From: JAGQVA01 sp041391725
GTDB lineage: Bacteria > Bacteroidota > Bacteroidia > J057
Direction: 5' to 3'
NCBI GenBank assembly: GCA_041391725.1
Contig: JAWKNL010000025.1
Coordinates: 1-64,000, forward strand
Length of the DNA stretch: 64,000 nucleotides
A program made the translations under genes and the position numbers. Of the stretch, positions 42,210 to 51,600 are shown one piece after another; within the stretch, counting starts at the first letter, position 1, and each line of letters begins with the position of its first letter. The notes under the pieces were generated by a model. The model worked only from the letters and a program-made list of their open reading frames with translations, searched no databases and was not told the DNA's origin.

Positions 42210-43028
42210 ATGGATAAGAAAATGAGAATTCTCTATGTGACTTCCGAAATTGATCCTTTTCTTAAACTCACTTCAGCAGCAGATTTCATCCGGCTCCTTC
42301 CACAAAGCCTTCAGGAAAAAGGACATGAGATCAGAATATTCATGCCGAAGTTTGGGGTGATCAATGAAAGAAGGAACAGGCTTCACGAGGTGGTACGATT
42401 ATCCGGAATCAATATTCGCGTGGCCGGAGAAGAAAAACCCCTCACAATCAAAGTTGCCTCCATACCCAACGCGAAACTGCAGGTATATTTTCTGGATAAT
42501 GAGGACTATTTCAAGCGAAAGTCAGTACTGACCGATCCTCACAGCGACAAATTTCACCTCGACAATGACGAGCGTTCCATTTTCTTCTGCAAAGGTGTGA
42601 TTGAAACTGTAAAAAAATTGGGCTGGCCCCCAAATATTATCCACTGCCATGACTGGATGACGTCTTTTATTCCTTTATATTTGCGCACCCACTATAAAGA
42701 CGATCCGATGTTTAAAAACACCAAGATTGTTTTTACAGTTTACAACAACGGGTTTGATTGTGAATTGGCCAACAACTATCTGGAAAAAGTAAGGGTTGAC
42801 GGGATTGCGGAGGAAAAGATAGACAACTATACTGGCCCAAATTACGTTGGGGTATGCAAAGGTGGGATCGCCATGTCAGATGTTGTTACCAAAGGACATC
42901 CCCAGGTACACGAAAAATTAGAAGAATACATTGATCAAGTTCAGGAAGAGCAAATATACTTCGATATCAGCGACAGGGACTCCTACGTTGAAGGGTATAA
43001 CAAACTCTATGCTGACATTTCCAATTAA
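42210..43028 (+). CDS. Glycogen/starch synthase, N-terminal (GT5) domain only
   Basis: 272 aa from the ATG at 42210; the longer frame would extend through the promoter. Starts MRILYVTSEIDPFLK, the N-terminal Rossmann domain of GT5 glycogen synthases (compare KVGGLADV at the SAADFIRLLPQSL position, where the KTGGL lysine/glycine loop is lost), and includes HCHDWMTSFIPLYL and FTVYNNG. The C-terminal GT-B half, which holds the nucleotide-sugar site, is missing and is not encoded next door. Similar single-domain proteins occur in many Bacteroidota, always before a DUF4270 gene, so this is a family rather than a local truncation. Catalytic activity is doubtful. The DUF4270 gene starts 20 nt before its stop. 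Confidence 0.82.
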   Translation: MDKKMRILYVTSEIDPFLKLTSAADFIRLLPQSLQEKGHEIRIFMPKFGVINERRNRLHEVVRLSGINIRVAGEEKPLTIKVASIPNAKLQVYFLDNEDYFKRKSVLTDPHSDKFHLDNDERSIFFCKGVIETVKKLGWPPNIIHCHDWMTSFIPLYLRTHYKDDPMFKNTKIVFTVYNNGFDCELANNYLEKVRVDGIAEEKIDNYTGPNYVGVCKGGIAMSDVVTKGHPQVHEKLEEYIDQVQEEQIYFDISDRDSYVEGYNKLYADISN

Positions 43029-44349
43029 GTACGGTTTGAAAAATACGATTCAAGTATGGCTGTTGGCTATAGTAGCGGCAGCCATTTTTTTTGTTGCCGG
43101 CTGTGAAAAGCCTATCCTGGATACAGGTATCAACGTTTTGCCCCAGGGTGATCTTATCGGTCTCGCCTATTCTGATACCACAACCATCATCATGGAAACC
43201 CAAAGGCAGGATTCTTTTAATACCTACCGGGCTACGAGACAGTTGTTTGGCAATTTTATCGACCCGCACTTCGGGAAGGTTTCTGCTGCAACTTATACAG
43301 AGTTTCTCGCACGATCAGGGTTGAACTTTGGCGATAAAGCAGACCTGATTTTTGATTCGCTGGTATTGTTCCTCAATATCGATGGCTATTACGGAAGGAT
43401 TCAGTCTGAACAGACGCTTCACGTGTACGAGCTTACCGAGGCACTGCCCGATACAAATGTGATTTATTCTTCCACTCATCTTGCCTACGATGCTTCGAGA
43501 GATCTGGTGAAAGGGTATAAACTTACATTTCAGGACGATGACGAACTGGGGTTGATGCGCCTGCGCCTCGACGACGCACTGGGCAAAAAACTCCTCTTTG
43601 CATCTGGTGATACGCTCTCCGACCGCGACCTCTTCAATGAATTGTTTAAAGGATTGTATATCGGCACTGATCCTGTATCTTACCTTTCCCGCGAGCCTGG
43701 TGCAATTTTTTCATTTTTTGCCATCAGCAACGATTCGCGCATGTTGTTGTATTATCAGGAAAAAGATCCCGATACCACTACCTACACCTCCAAAAATGAG
43801 CCTTTCCTGATTACAGGCTCCACGCCCCGCTACCACAGCCTGAAGCGCACAGATGAAAATGAAGGCATTCTCCCCGAATACTTTTCCAACCCCGATACCT
43901 CTACTTTTTATGAGTTTGTGGAAGGTGGCGGACTGGATATGAAAGTTTTTGTCAAATTTCCCTATATCGACAAAATCGAAGAATCAGCGATATCCAAAGC
44001 TGATCTTGTGATTCATGTGGATCAGCAATATCTGGGAAGCCAGCGGCGATATCTGCCTCCCTTTCAACTCGAATCGATTTTTGCGGATGAAAATGGCAAC
44101 GAACTAATGATCAGCGGCCAGCCTGTATATGTATCCGCTCCTGCGCTCTACAATGAGGCTACAGGAACCTACACCATTACGCTCACCAACTATGTACAGC
44201 AGGTCGTAGGCGGCAGCCGGCCCAATTACGGTTTGTTTCTTGTGCCCAACAACCGCGCATTCCAGGTCAACCGCGCTGCCATAGGCGGAGTTGGTAATCC
44301 AGATCTCAAACCGCAGCTTCAGTTGATCTACGCTAATCTGCCTGAATAA
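43009..44349 (+). CDS. DUF4270-family lipoprotein
   Basis: 446 aa from the ATG at 43009, overlapping the glycogen synthase stop by 20 nt. Lipoprotein signal with VAGC lipobox (C32). The pattern DTGINVLPQGDLIGLAYSDT and the FIDPHFGKVSAATYTEF region are typical of DUF4270, a Bacteroidota-specific outer-membrane lipoprotein family of unknown function. Together with the single-domain glycogen synthase and glmS it forms a conserved neighbourhood. A strong terminator follows at 44372-44417, so glmS has its own transcript. Confidence 0.85.
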   Translation: MLTFPIKYGLKNTIQVWLLAIVAAAIFFVAGCEKPILDTGINVLPQGDLIGLAYSDTTTIIMETQRQDSFNTYRATRQLFGNFIDPHFGKVSAATYTEFLARSGLNFGDKADLIFDSLVLFLNIDGYYGRIQSEQTLHVYELTEALPDTNVIYSSTHLAYDASRDLVKGYKLTFQDDDELGLMRLRLDDALGKKLLFASGDTLSDRDLFNELFKGLYIGTDPVSYLSREPGAIFSFFAISNDSRMLLYYQEKDPDTTTYTSKNEPFLITGSTPRYHSLKRTDENEGILPEYFSNPDTSTFYEFVEGGGLDMKVFVKFPYIDKIEESAISKADLVIHVDQQYLGSQRRYLPPFQLESIFADENGNELMISGQPVYVSAPALYNEATGTYTITLTNYVQQVVGGSRPNYGLFLVPNNRAFQVNRAAIGGVGNPDLKPQLQLIYANLPE

Positions 44350-44371
44350 ATAGTTTTTCGATCAAAAATAT

Positions 44372-44417
44372 ACACGGGACTGCATAAACTACTATGTAGA
44401 TCCCGTGTTGCTTTTTT
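44372..44417 (+). terminator. Rho-independent terminator after the DUF4270 gene
   Basis: An 8-bp stem (ACACGGGA / TCCCGTGT) extended by a 7-bp inner stem (CTGCATA / TATGTAG, one G-U) with one bulged A, followed by CTTTTTTA. Confidence 0.85.
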
Positions 44418-44493
44418 ATGAATTTTGCTCTGAAAGATTCCCTCAGGTACATGTTATTTGTAAAAAACTCAGTTCAACCCAACCCGAATTACT

Positions 44494-46326
44494 ATGTGTG
44501 GAATTGTCGGCTATATCGGCCACAAACAAGCCTATCCCATCCTCATCAAAGGATTAAAAAGACTCGAATACCGCGGATATGATTCCGCCGGTGTTGCACT
44601 TATGAACGGAGACCTCCATGTCTTTAAAAAGAAAGGAAAGGTAGCCGACCTTGAAAACCATGTCGGAGATTCTGCCCCTGTCTGCGAAATAGGTATCGGA
44701 CACACCCGGTGGGCAACTCACGGAGAACCCAACGACATCAACTCACACCCGCATGTATCCGCATCAGGCAATTTTGCACTGATCCACAACGGAATCATCG
44801 AAAATTACAGCACCCTGAAAAACCGCCTCCTCGCCAATGGAATCTCTTTTACCAGCGAAACCGACACCGAGGTTCTGGTTCAACTCATTGAGTTTATTTA
44901 TGATAATGAGCCGGTATCTGTCGAAGAGGCCGTTCGCCTGGCACTCAATGAAGTCGTAGGTGCATATGGTATTATCGTAATGTGTAATGACACTCCCGAA
45001 CAACTGATCGTTGCCCGGCGCAGTAGTCCCATCGTCATAGGTATAGGTGCGGGGGAATATATCATCGCCTCAGATGCTACGCCCATTGTCGGTTACACCG
45101 AAGATGTGATCTATCTCAACGACAATGAAATGGCGGTTCTCACCCGCGATTCGCATACCATCAAAACCATAGCCAATGAAGTGCGCACCCCGCTGCTACA
45201 GAAAATTGAAATGGAACTGGCAGCGCTCGAAAAAGGCGGGTACGACCACTTCATGCTGAAAGAAATATTTGAACAGCCCAATTCTATCTCCGAAAGTATC
45301 CGCGGCCGCATCAATCCCGAAGATAATACCGTATGGCTGGGGGGGCTCGTGGATGTGCACGAGCCTTTGCGAAATGCAAAACGTTTTATTTTTGTCGCCT
45401 GCGGCACAAGCTGGCACGCCGGACTTGTAGGCGAATATCTCTTTGAAGAATTTGCGAGAGTGCCGGTTGAGGTTGAATATGCCTCCGAATTCCGCTACCG
45501 CAATCCTATTATCAATAAAGACGACGTAGTCATTGCCATCAGTCAGAGCGGAGAAACTGCCGATACCCTCGCCGCAGTGGAAATTGCCAAAGCCAACGGC
45601 GCTCTTGTCCTGGGAGTTGTAAATGTGGTCGGCTCAAGTATAGCCAGAGCTACAGATGCCGGTGTATATATCCATGCAGGCCCCGAGATTGGGGTGGCCT
45701 CGACCAAGGCGTTTACGTCGCAGGTCACAGTGCTGACCCTGATGGCCGGTTTTATCGCTCAGCTCAGAGGAACAAGTACCCCCAAAACCCAGGCTGCTAT
45801 CAACGAACTGGTAAAAATCCCATCCCAAGTAGCCCGCATTCTGGAGACCAATCCGGAGGTGATGCAAATCGCCGAAATCTTTAAAGATGCCACCAATTTC
45901 CTTTATCTCGGAAGGGGATACAACTTTCCGGTTGCACTGGAGGGCGCGCTCAAGTTGAAAGAAATTTCGTATATCCATTCGGAAGGATACCCTGCGGCTG
46001 AAATGAAACACGGCCCCATTGCTTTGATCGATGAGAATATGCCGGTTTTGTTTATCGCTACCCAGGACGAATCTTACGAAAAAATCGTCTCCAATATCGA
46101 TCAGGTCGTCTCGCGGAAAGGCAGGGTAATCGCCATTGTAACCGAAGGCGACGAGCATATTCGCGAACTGGCGGAGTTTGTGCTGGAGATTCCCTATGCA
46201 AACCCCGCGCTGCTGCCGCTGCTATCCGTAATTCCGCTTCAGTTGCTTTCCTATCATATTGCCCTTATGCGCGGCTGTAATGTGGATCAGCCCAGAAATC
46301 TTGCAAAGTCTGTAACTGTTGAATAA
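44494..46326 (+). CDS. glmS: Glutamine-fructose-6-phosphate aminotransferase (isomerizing)
   Basis: 610 aa, full length. N-terminal class II glutamine amidotransferase domain with nucleophile C2 (MCGIVGYIG), RLEYRGYDSAG and HTRWATHG; the middle and C-terminal part has two SIS domains (ACGTSWHAG, SQSGETADT, LGRGYNFPVALEGALKLKE, AEMKHGPIALID) and ends with KSVTVE as usual. It makes glucosamine-6-phosphate from fructose-6-phosphate and glutamine, the first step to UDP-GlcNAc for peptidoglycan and LPS. No glmS ribozyme is seen in the leader, as expected outside Firmicutes. A terminator hairpin reaches into the 3' end of the convergent aroE. Confidence 0.98.
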   Translation: MCGIVGYIGHKQAYPILIKGLKRLEYRGYDSAGVALMNGDLHVFKKKGKVADLENHVGDSAPVCEIGIGHTRWATHGEPNDINSHPHVSASGNFALIHNGIIENYSTLKNRLLANGISFTSETDTEVLVQLIEFIYDNEPVSVEEAVRLALNEVVGAYGIIVMCNDTPEQLIVARRSSPIVIGIGAGEYIIASDATPIVGYTEDVIYLNDNEMAVLTRDSHTIKTIANEVRTPLLQKIEMELAALEKGGYDHFMLKEIFEQPNSISESIRGRINPEDNTVWLGGLVDVHEPLRNAKRFIFVACGTSWHAGLVGEYLFEEFARVPVEVEYASEFRYRNPIINKDDVVIAISQSGETADTLAAVEIAKANGALVLGVVNVVGSSIARATDAGVYIHAGPEIGVASTKAFTSQVTVLTLMAGFIAQLRGTSTPKTQAAINELVKIPSQVARILETNPEVMQIAEIFKDATNFLYLGRGYNFPVALEGALKLKEISYIHSEGYPAAEMKHGPIALIDENMPVLFIATQDESYEKIVSNIDQVVSRKGRVIAIVTEGDEHIRELAEFVLEIPYANPALLPLLSVIPLQLLSYHIALMRGCNVDQPRNLAKSVTVE

Positions 46327-46360
46327 AGCGGTCTGAACCCACCGCACAAATACCGTGAAT

Positions 46361-46399
46361 CCGGAAATCAGGAACGCTCAATCCTGGTTTCCGGTTTTT
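46361..46399 (+). terminator. glmS terminator inside the 3' end of aroE
   Basis: A 13-bp stem (CCGGAAATCAGGA / TCCTGGTTTCCGG, one G-U) with 8-nt loop, then TTTTT. It overlaps the aroE stop codon and last codons. Confidence 0.8.
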
Positions 46400-47153
46400 C
46401 ATTCCATACCGACCACGATTTTTCTGCCTGTAGAATCAGCATTTCCATACCGTTGCAGGTGTGGGCTCCAAAGGAAGCGGCTTTTTTCATAAATAAAGTT
46501 TCTTCCGGATTATAAATCAGGTCGCAGGCAAAGTGGAAGTTGCTCATTCCTTCATAAGGAATTTCAGGCGCAAAAGCCGTATCGGGATACATGCCCAAAG
46601 GAGTGGTATTGACAATCAGATGAAAACTGGAAATCAGTTCAGGTGTAAGCGCCTGGTAAGAAAGTACCGCCTGATTTTCAGGCTTTCGGGAGACGGAAAC
46701 GACATTTTCCGGTGAAAGCATTTGTTCGAGTACAAACCTGACAGCTTTGGACGCCCCGCCTGTGCCGAGCACAAGGGCTTTTTCCGGTCTTGCAGCGCCC
46801 AGAAACGCCAGCAACGACTGCCTGAATCCGCTGATATCAGAGTTGTGCCCGCTCAGTCCGTCTGCTTCCACCCTGATCGTGTTGACCGCACCAATAGCTG
46901 CGGCTTCGGGAGAAAGCCAGTTGAGGAATGGAATCACTTCAGTTTTATAGGGAATCGTGACATTGAGACCAGTGAGTCCCTGATCGCGATAAGTTTGGAC
47001 AAGCGCTGGAAAATGATCGATGGAGGGCAATTCGAAAAGTTCATACCGGTCGTGGATGCCCAGTGATTCAAATTTGGCAGTGAAATATCTTTTGGAAAAA
47101 CTGTGGCCCAGTTTTTTACCGATCAGACCGAATATTCTTTCAGGAGAAGCCAT
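46368..47153 (-). CDS. aroE: Shikimate dehydrogenase
   Basis: 261 aa. Substrate-binding motifs GKKLGHSFSKRYF and NVTIPYKTEV (catalytic Lys near residue 69), then the NADP Rossmann motif VLGTGGASKAV and the N-terminal-family NTTPLGMYP. It reduces 3-dehydroshikimate to shikimate in aromatic amino acid synthesis. Monocistronic: a -7 box lies 27 bp upstream, embedded in the terminator tail of porV. The 3' end is shared with the glmS terminator. Confidence 0.96.
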   Translation of the reverse strand: MASPERIFGLIGKKLGHSFSKRYFTAKFESLGIHDRYELFELPSIDHFPALVQTYRDQGLTGLNVTIPYKTEVIPFLNWLSPEAAAIGAVNTIRVEADGLSGHNSDISGFRQSLLAFLGAARPEKALVLGTGGASKAVRFVLEQMLSPENVVSVSRKPENQAVLSYQALTPELISSFHLIVNTTPLGMYPDTAFAPEIPYEGMSNFHFACDLIYNPEETLFMKKAASFGAHTCNGMEMLILQAEKSWSVWNEKPETRIERS

Positions 47154-47179
47154 AATTTTCGGGAGGTTGACTATACCGG

Positions 47180-47187
47180 CAAATATA
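47180..47187 (-). promoter_or_regulatory. -7 box TATATTTG for aroE
   Basis: Exact TAnnTTTG on the minus strand, 27 bp before the aroE ATG. It directly follows the T-run of the porV terminator. Confidence 0.5.
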
Positions 47188-47215
47188 AAAAAAGAGAGCC
47201 TGAAGGCCCTCTTTT
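47187..47215 (-). terminator. porV terminator
   Basis: On the minus strand: AAAAGAGGGCC, TTCA loop, GGCTCTCTTTT (one G-T pair), then a T-run. Positioned about 33 bp after the porV stop. Confidence 0.85.
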
Positions 47216-47247
47216 GTTTTTAGGTTAGTAATGTCGGTATGATAAGT

Positions 47248-48393
47248 TTACTCAGTTCCTGCGGAGTCAAAGTCGTAGGTAAGTGTAAACCGCAGGGTAT
47301 TCTGGAGCGGGTGATTTTGCTGAAGCGGCGCAAGGTACGCGAAGTTCAGCCCAAATACATTGTATTTGATACCTGCCCCCAGGGTGATAAATTTCCGGTT
47401 GCCTTTCTGTGGATCTTCGTAGAAAAATCCGAGGCGTGCGGCAAACAGTTCGCGATACCAGTATTCAAATCCGAGTGAAGTATTAAATTCGGAGATTTCC
47501 TCACCAAATCCGCCGGGCGCATCAGAAAAACTACCAAACATTCCCTGGAGGAGCGCGAGGTCAGAGCGGCCACCTTCGGAGGGAACCAGCAGTTTGTTGA
47601 AGTCGTTGGTAAAAGTTACGCTGTTATAGTCATCCACAAAAAATTTGAATGCATAACCGACGCGGAGGTTTATCGGGATAAAGTCGCGGTCAGATGTGTT
47701 GGCGGTGTAGGATACTTTTGGGCCAATATTGGAAATATTGATACCGGAGGAGAACTGGGCCGGAATATCTGCATTCCCGCGAATTTTGAAATCTTTTTTA
47801 TAGGAGAATGAAAGATCACCTGCGGCTGTATTTACGGGGCGTGCATCGCCGCCCAGATTGCCATTGGAGGCCAGGCGGCTGTAGATATAACGCATGGAAA
47901 TACCGGCAGACAATACGGGCGTAACTTTCAGGGTGTAGCCCAGATCAAGGGCAAACTCATTGGGTTTGTCGCTTCCGATAGGCTGGCCGAGACCATCGGT
48001 GAAGTCAATCTCTCCCAGTGAGAAATAACGGAGAGAGGCACCCAGCACACCCGAATTTCCGGTATTGTAGTAGCCCGAAAGATACATCAGGTTGATGTCG
48101 GGAATACCCAAAGCACGTAGCCAGGGAGAATAGGACATACTGAAGCCCATTCGCTTGTCCAGAAAGGCAAGAGCGGAGGGGTTCCAGTGCATAGCGTTGG
48201 CGTCGTCTGTGATCGCTACCCCGGCTTCACCTATACCCGCACTGCGGGAGTCCGGCGCAACCATCAGAAAGGGTACAGCTGTAGTGATTGTTTTTGTGCC
48301 TCTTTGTCCGGTACTTCCACCCTGAGCAAAAAGAACATGTGAGCCCATAAAGACGAGACTAAAACAAGCAGCGGTTAAAATTGCTTTCCTCAT
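47248..48393 (-). CDS. porV: Type IX secretion system outer-membrane protein PorV (LptO)
   Basis: 381 aa with signal peptide (ending VLFAQ, about residue 24). The start of the mature protein, TAVPFLMVAPDSRSAGIGEAGVA, then DDANAMHWNPSALAF, is the PorV/LptO hallmark; the rest is a FadL-like 14-strand barrel. PorV binds the C-terminal sorting domain of T9SS cargo at the cell surface and works with the sortase PorU. The gene sits 300 bp downstream of porU on the same strand with its own putative promoter, a common arrangement in Bacteroidota. Confidence 0.95.
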   Translation of the reverse strand: MRKAILTAACFSLVFMGSHVLFAQGGSTGQRGTKTITTAVPFLMVAPDSRSAGIGEAGVAITDDANAMHWNPSALAFLDKRMGFSMSYSPWLRALGIPDINLMYLSGYYNTGNSGVLGASLRYFSLGEIDFTDGLGQPIGSDKPNEFALDLGYTLKVTPVLSAGISMRYIYSRLASNGNLGGDARPVNTAAGDLSFSYKKDFKIRGNADIPAQFSSGINISNIGPKVSYTANTSDRDFIPINLRVGYAFKFFVDDYNSVTFTNDFNKLLVPSEGGRSDLALLQGMFGSFSDAPGGFGEEISEFNTSLGFEYWYRELFAARLGFFYEDPQKGNRKFITLGAGIKYNVFGLNFAYLAPLQQNHPLQNTLRFTLTYDFDSAGTE

Positions 48394-48692
48394 ATTTTGC
48401 TACCTTTGTTTTTAAATGATTTGATGTACAAATTAACGTAGCATTCACTTCATAGGCTGGATAAATTTTTGAAATGGAATTTCTGTAAATATAACGAAAG
48501 TAGTACTGATTCAGGGTTCTTTTCTCTTCGAAAACTTACGCTTTCGAACGGACAAATATAATTCTTTTCGGCAAATATCCGCTTTTCTACCGAATTTTTG
48601 ATTTAGTCGGATAACACAACCATCTTTATCAACGCAAAAACAGCCAAAATAGCGGCCCGGAAAAAAGCCGATTCTTACCCTTTTCCACTGCT
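48394..48692. other. porU-porV intergenic region
   Basis: 299 bp with no ORF. It contains the putative porV -7 box at 48553-48560 and would give a 5' leader of about 150 nt; no known riboswitch or hairpin was recognised in it. Confidence 0.5.
48553..48560 (-). promoter_or_regulatory. -7 box TATATTTG for porV
   Basis: Exact TAnnTTTG on the minus strand, 160 bp before the porV ATG. No -33 TTG at the right distance. Confidence 0.4.
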
Positions 48693-51600
48693 TTACTTCA
48701 AAATCACAAGCCTGCGGGCCTCACTGAGGGTTTTTCCCGTGTCGGAATTGGTCAACGTGACGCTGTATATATATACACCGCTGCTGATTTTTTCTCCGTT
48801 TTCTTTTGTCCCGTCCCATGTAAGACCGCGATAAACATTGCCGCCCGCAGTAAACGCACTCGTGAGGGTCGTGATTTTCTGACCGGACATGCTGATGATA
48901 TCCACCGATATTTCAAGGTTTTTTCCGGCCTGATTGTGCCCGATGACAAAATTTGTTTCATCACTGAATGGGTTGGGGTAGTTGAATATCTGCTCCAGAG
49001 CCATTACCGCATCATCTGTGACCACAAACCAGGTATAAGCTTCAGACGAATTATTGGCCACATCCCATACCCTGATCGACAGGTCATGTCTGCCCGGTTC
49101 CAGATCGCGAAGCTGAAACTTTACCGTTCCCTCCTGATAACTGTTGGGTTTGGCGGTATAATAATCATTGAGAATAAAAACATTCGAACTGTTGCTATCA
49201 AGCTCTGCCGTAATCTCATGGCCAATACCAATCCCTACGGTATTGATACCCGATTCGTCTTTCACTTTTGCATAGAGATAAGGATTCGCATCAGTAATCC
49301 CTCCGGCGATCCAGTTTTCATCGTACATAAACAATTCCACTTCCGGGCCCTGGTTATCTGCAACGGCATCGGGGTCGGTTCCGCCGATGTATATGTCGTC
49401 ATAACATCCGGTACCATCGATGGTGTCATTGAAAAAATAGACACTGATTTTTCCTGATCCCTCTTCGTAAGAAATGTCAATAGGTACGACAAACTCAAAC
49501 TCAAATTCTCCATTTGCCACCGTAGCCCGCCCGTTGAATATTCTGTTTTTCTGCCAGTAGAAAGAATACTGAGACAGTCTGGTAGTAAAAAGGCTGGGCT
49601 TGTCAAATATGGTTACATCCATTTCTCCCTGATAATCGGGTTTGGGGTTGCCGTATTCATCGGTAATTATTCCTGAGACTTTAACTTTGGAAAGAGACTG
49701 AAGAGAGTCGGTAACTCCGCTGATGATCGTACGATCATTGATCGCAGAGATTTGCGCCTTCAGAGAAGGATAATTCATAATCAGCCCGGGATCACCCAGG
49801 AGCGTAAAATTGCGTGAGTTGATATTAGCGAGATTGCCACGGGTAAAGGTATTGTTTTTGGTATGCATCATTACCTCGCCCATCGTTGGCATTCTGCCTT
49901 TGAGGCTGTCGAAGGTAAATACACTGCGGTAAAAATTCTGGTTGAGTGTAGCGTTGGGGGAAGAATAAACAAGCCTGACAGTAGTGAAAAGTGCAATCGC
50001 ACCTGTTTCGGGGTTCATCGTCATGATTTCCGCACCGGAGCGAAGTTCCGGATCGTCAAATCGCCCGAATTCGCAGGTTGCAGTTACCACAACCGGCAGC
50101 CGGTCGTAGTTTTGCATGGACTCAATATCCGGGATTTCCAGAATCCGGGAGTTGGACCATGCGTATTCTCCGCCGTGCCCGGTATAGTTGAGAATCAGGC
50201 TTCCCTGGTCAAGCGCAGCGAGCAGCGCCTCTCTGCCTTCCGGAAAACGCGTTACCCCTGCTGTTTTGACAAGCTGATAATTGTCCATAAACAACTTATC
50301 GATATTGATACAGGGATTGGTATTGTTGATCAGTGCGGTGTAGGCATTTGCCTGGCTTACGTGCGTAGAGCCTTCACCCTCTTTGTGATCTGCCACAAGC
50401 ACCACGCGGTTTCGCCACTGGCCGAGCCCGTTGCCGGTGGGATTGGTAGCATACCTGATAATTTTGTCCACAATAGCTTTTGCCTGGTCTGTGTTTTCGA
50501 CCGGTAGTCTGCCAATCGCTGCGTCAATCAGATTCACCTGATAATTGATATCGCCTTCCACCCCTGATGCTTCACCCCAGAAACCGTCGGTTTCGTCGAG
50601 TAAACCATAAAAATCATCACTGGTATAAGAGTTGGTCGGTTCCCATGAGTCCCGGCTCTGGTAGGTAGGGATAAAATTTACCACTGTCTCTTCGCGGCGG
50701 TTGATATTTTTGTAGTTGTAGGTTCCGTCACCAAAGAGCAGCACAAACCCCGGTGAGAGTCCGGCAGATTTGACGTAAAACATTCGTATAAAATCGCGGA
50801 TAGCAGAAACGTCCTGCTTTCCGCTGGAAAACTCGTTATAAATTTCCTGCGGAGTAACTACGGCAACACTTCGCAGGTAGTGGGTGCGGTGAAATTCTGC
50901 CAGCCGTTCGGCTTCTACTTTAAATCCGGGGTAGGTGATAATCAGATAATCCACCAGCGGAAGGCCGTGAAGGTTCTGATTGGAGATGGTTTTGACGGAG
51001 GCAGGCGTTTTCCCTCCGTTGGTGAAAGCGACAAAATTTTTCACAGAATCTGCTTTCACGGCAAAATTCATGTTATTACCCGAGAGGGTATATTCAATGC
51101 CCGTGGGGTTTACGGGTTCGGTAATGTCCCATATTTTATAATTGCTGCTGCCGTTGGCAAGAGAAAATCCGGCGATCTGCCCGGCGCCGGTTTGTTCCGC
51201 CAGGCTAAATTCTACTTCTGACCTTCCGCCTAAATCGGTGGCCTGGTCATAATCCACCTGAATCCAGTCCAGCCAGCCCTCAGACCGGTTGGAGCCTGAT
51301 TTGTTATAGACAATGCGGATATACAGCGAGTCATCCGCGGAAACGACGGTGGGGGAAATCGTAAAAGTCTGGGATTTGGATTGGTAATAACGAACCTCAG
51401 AATTGGCGACATTGGTAGAGGCAAGACTTACTGATCCCAGGAGCGTGCTTCCCGCAAATACCTGAAAACTGGTTGCCACATCGGAGCGTGCGGCGAGGTC
51501 AGTGGTAATGCGAATGGTTCCACCAGTTGCTGCATCGGGGACGTAAAAGCCGAACGTGCGATCCAGCAAAAGGTCAAATTTTTCTCCAAGCCAGAATCTT

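Noticed and set aside
42210..43028. Glycogen synthase read as a locally truncated pseudogene
   Set aside because: The frame is clean, the promoter is good, the next gene overlaps, and half-length proteins in this gene order are common in Bacteroidota.
44350..44493. glmS ribozyme or riboswitch in the glmS leader
   Set aside because: The leader is short and shows only the terminator of the previous gene; no ribozyme core is seen and it is not expected in this phylum.
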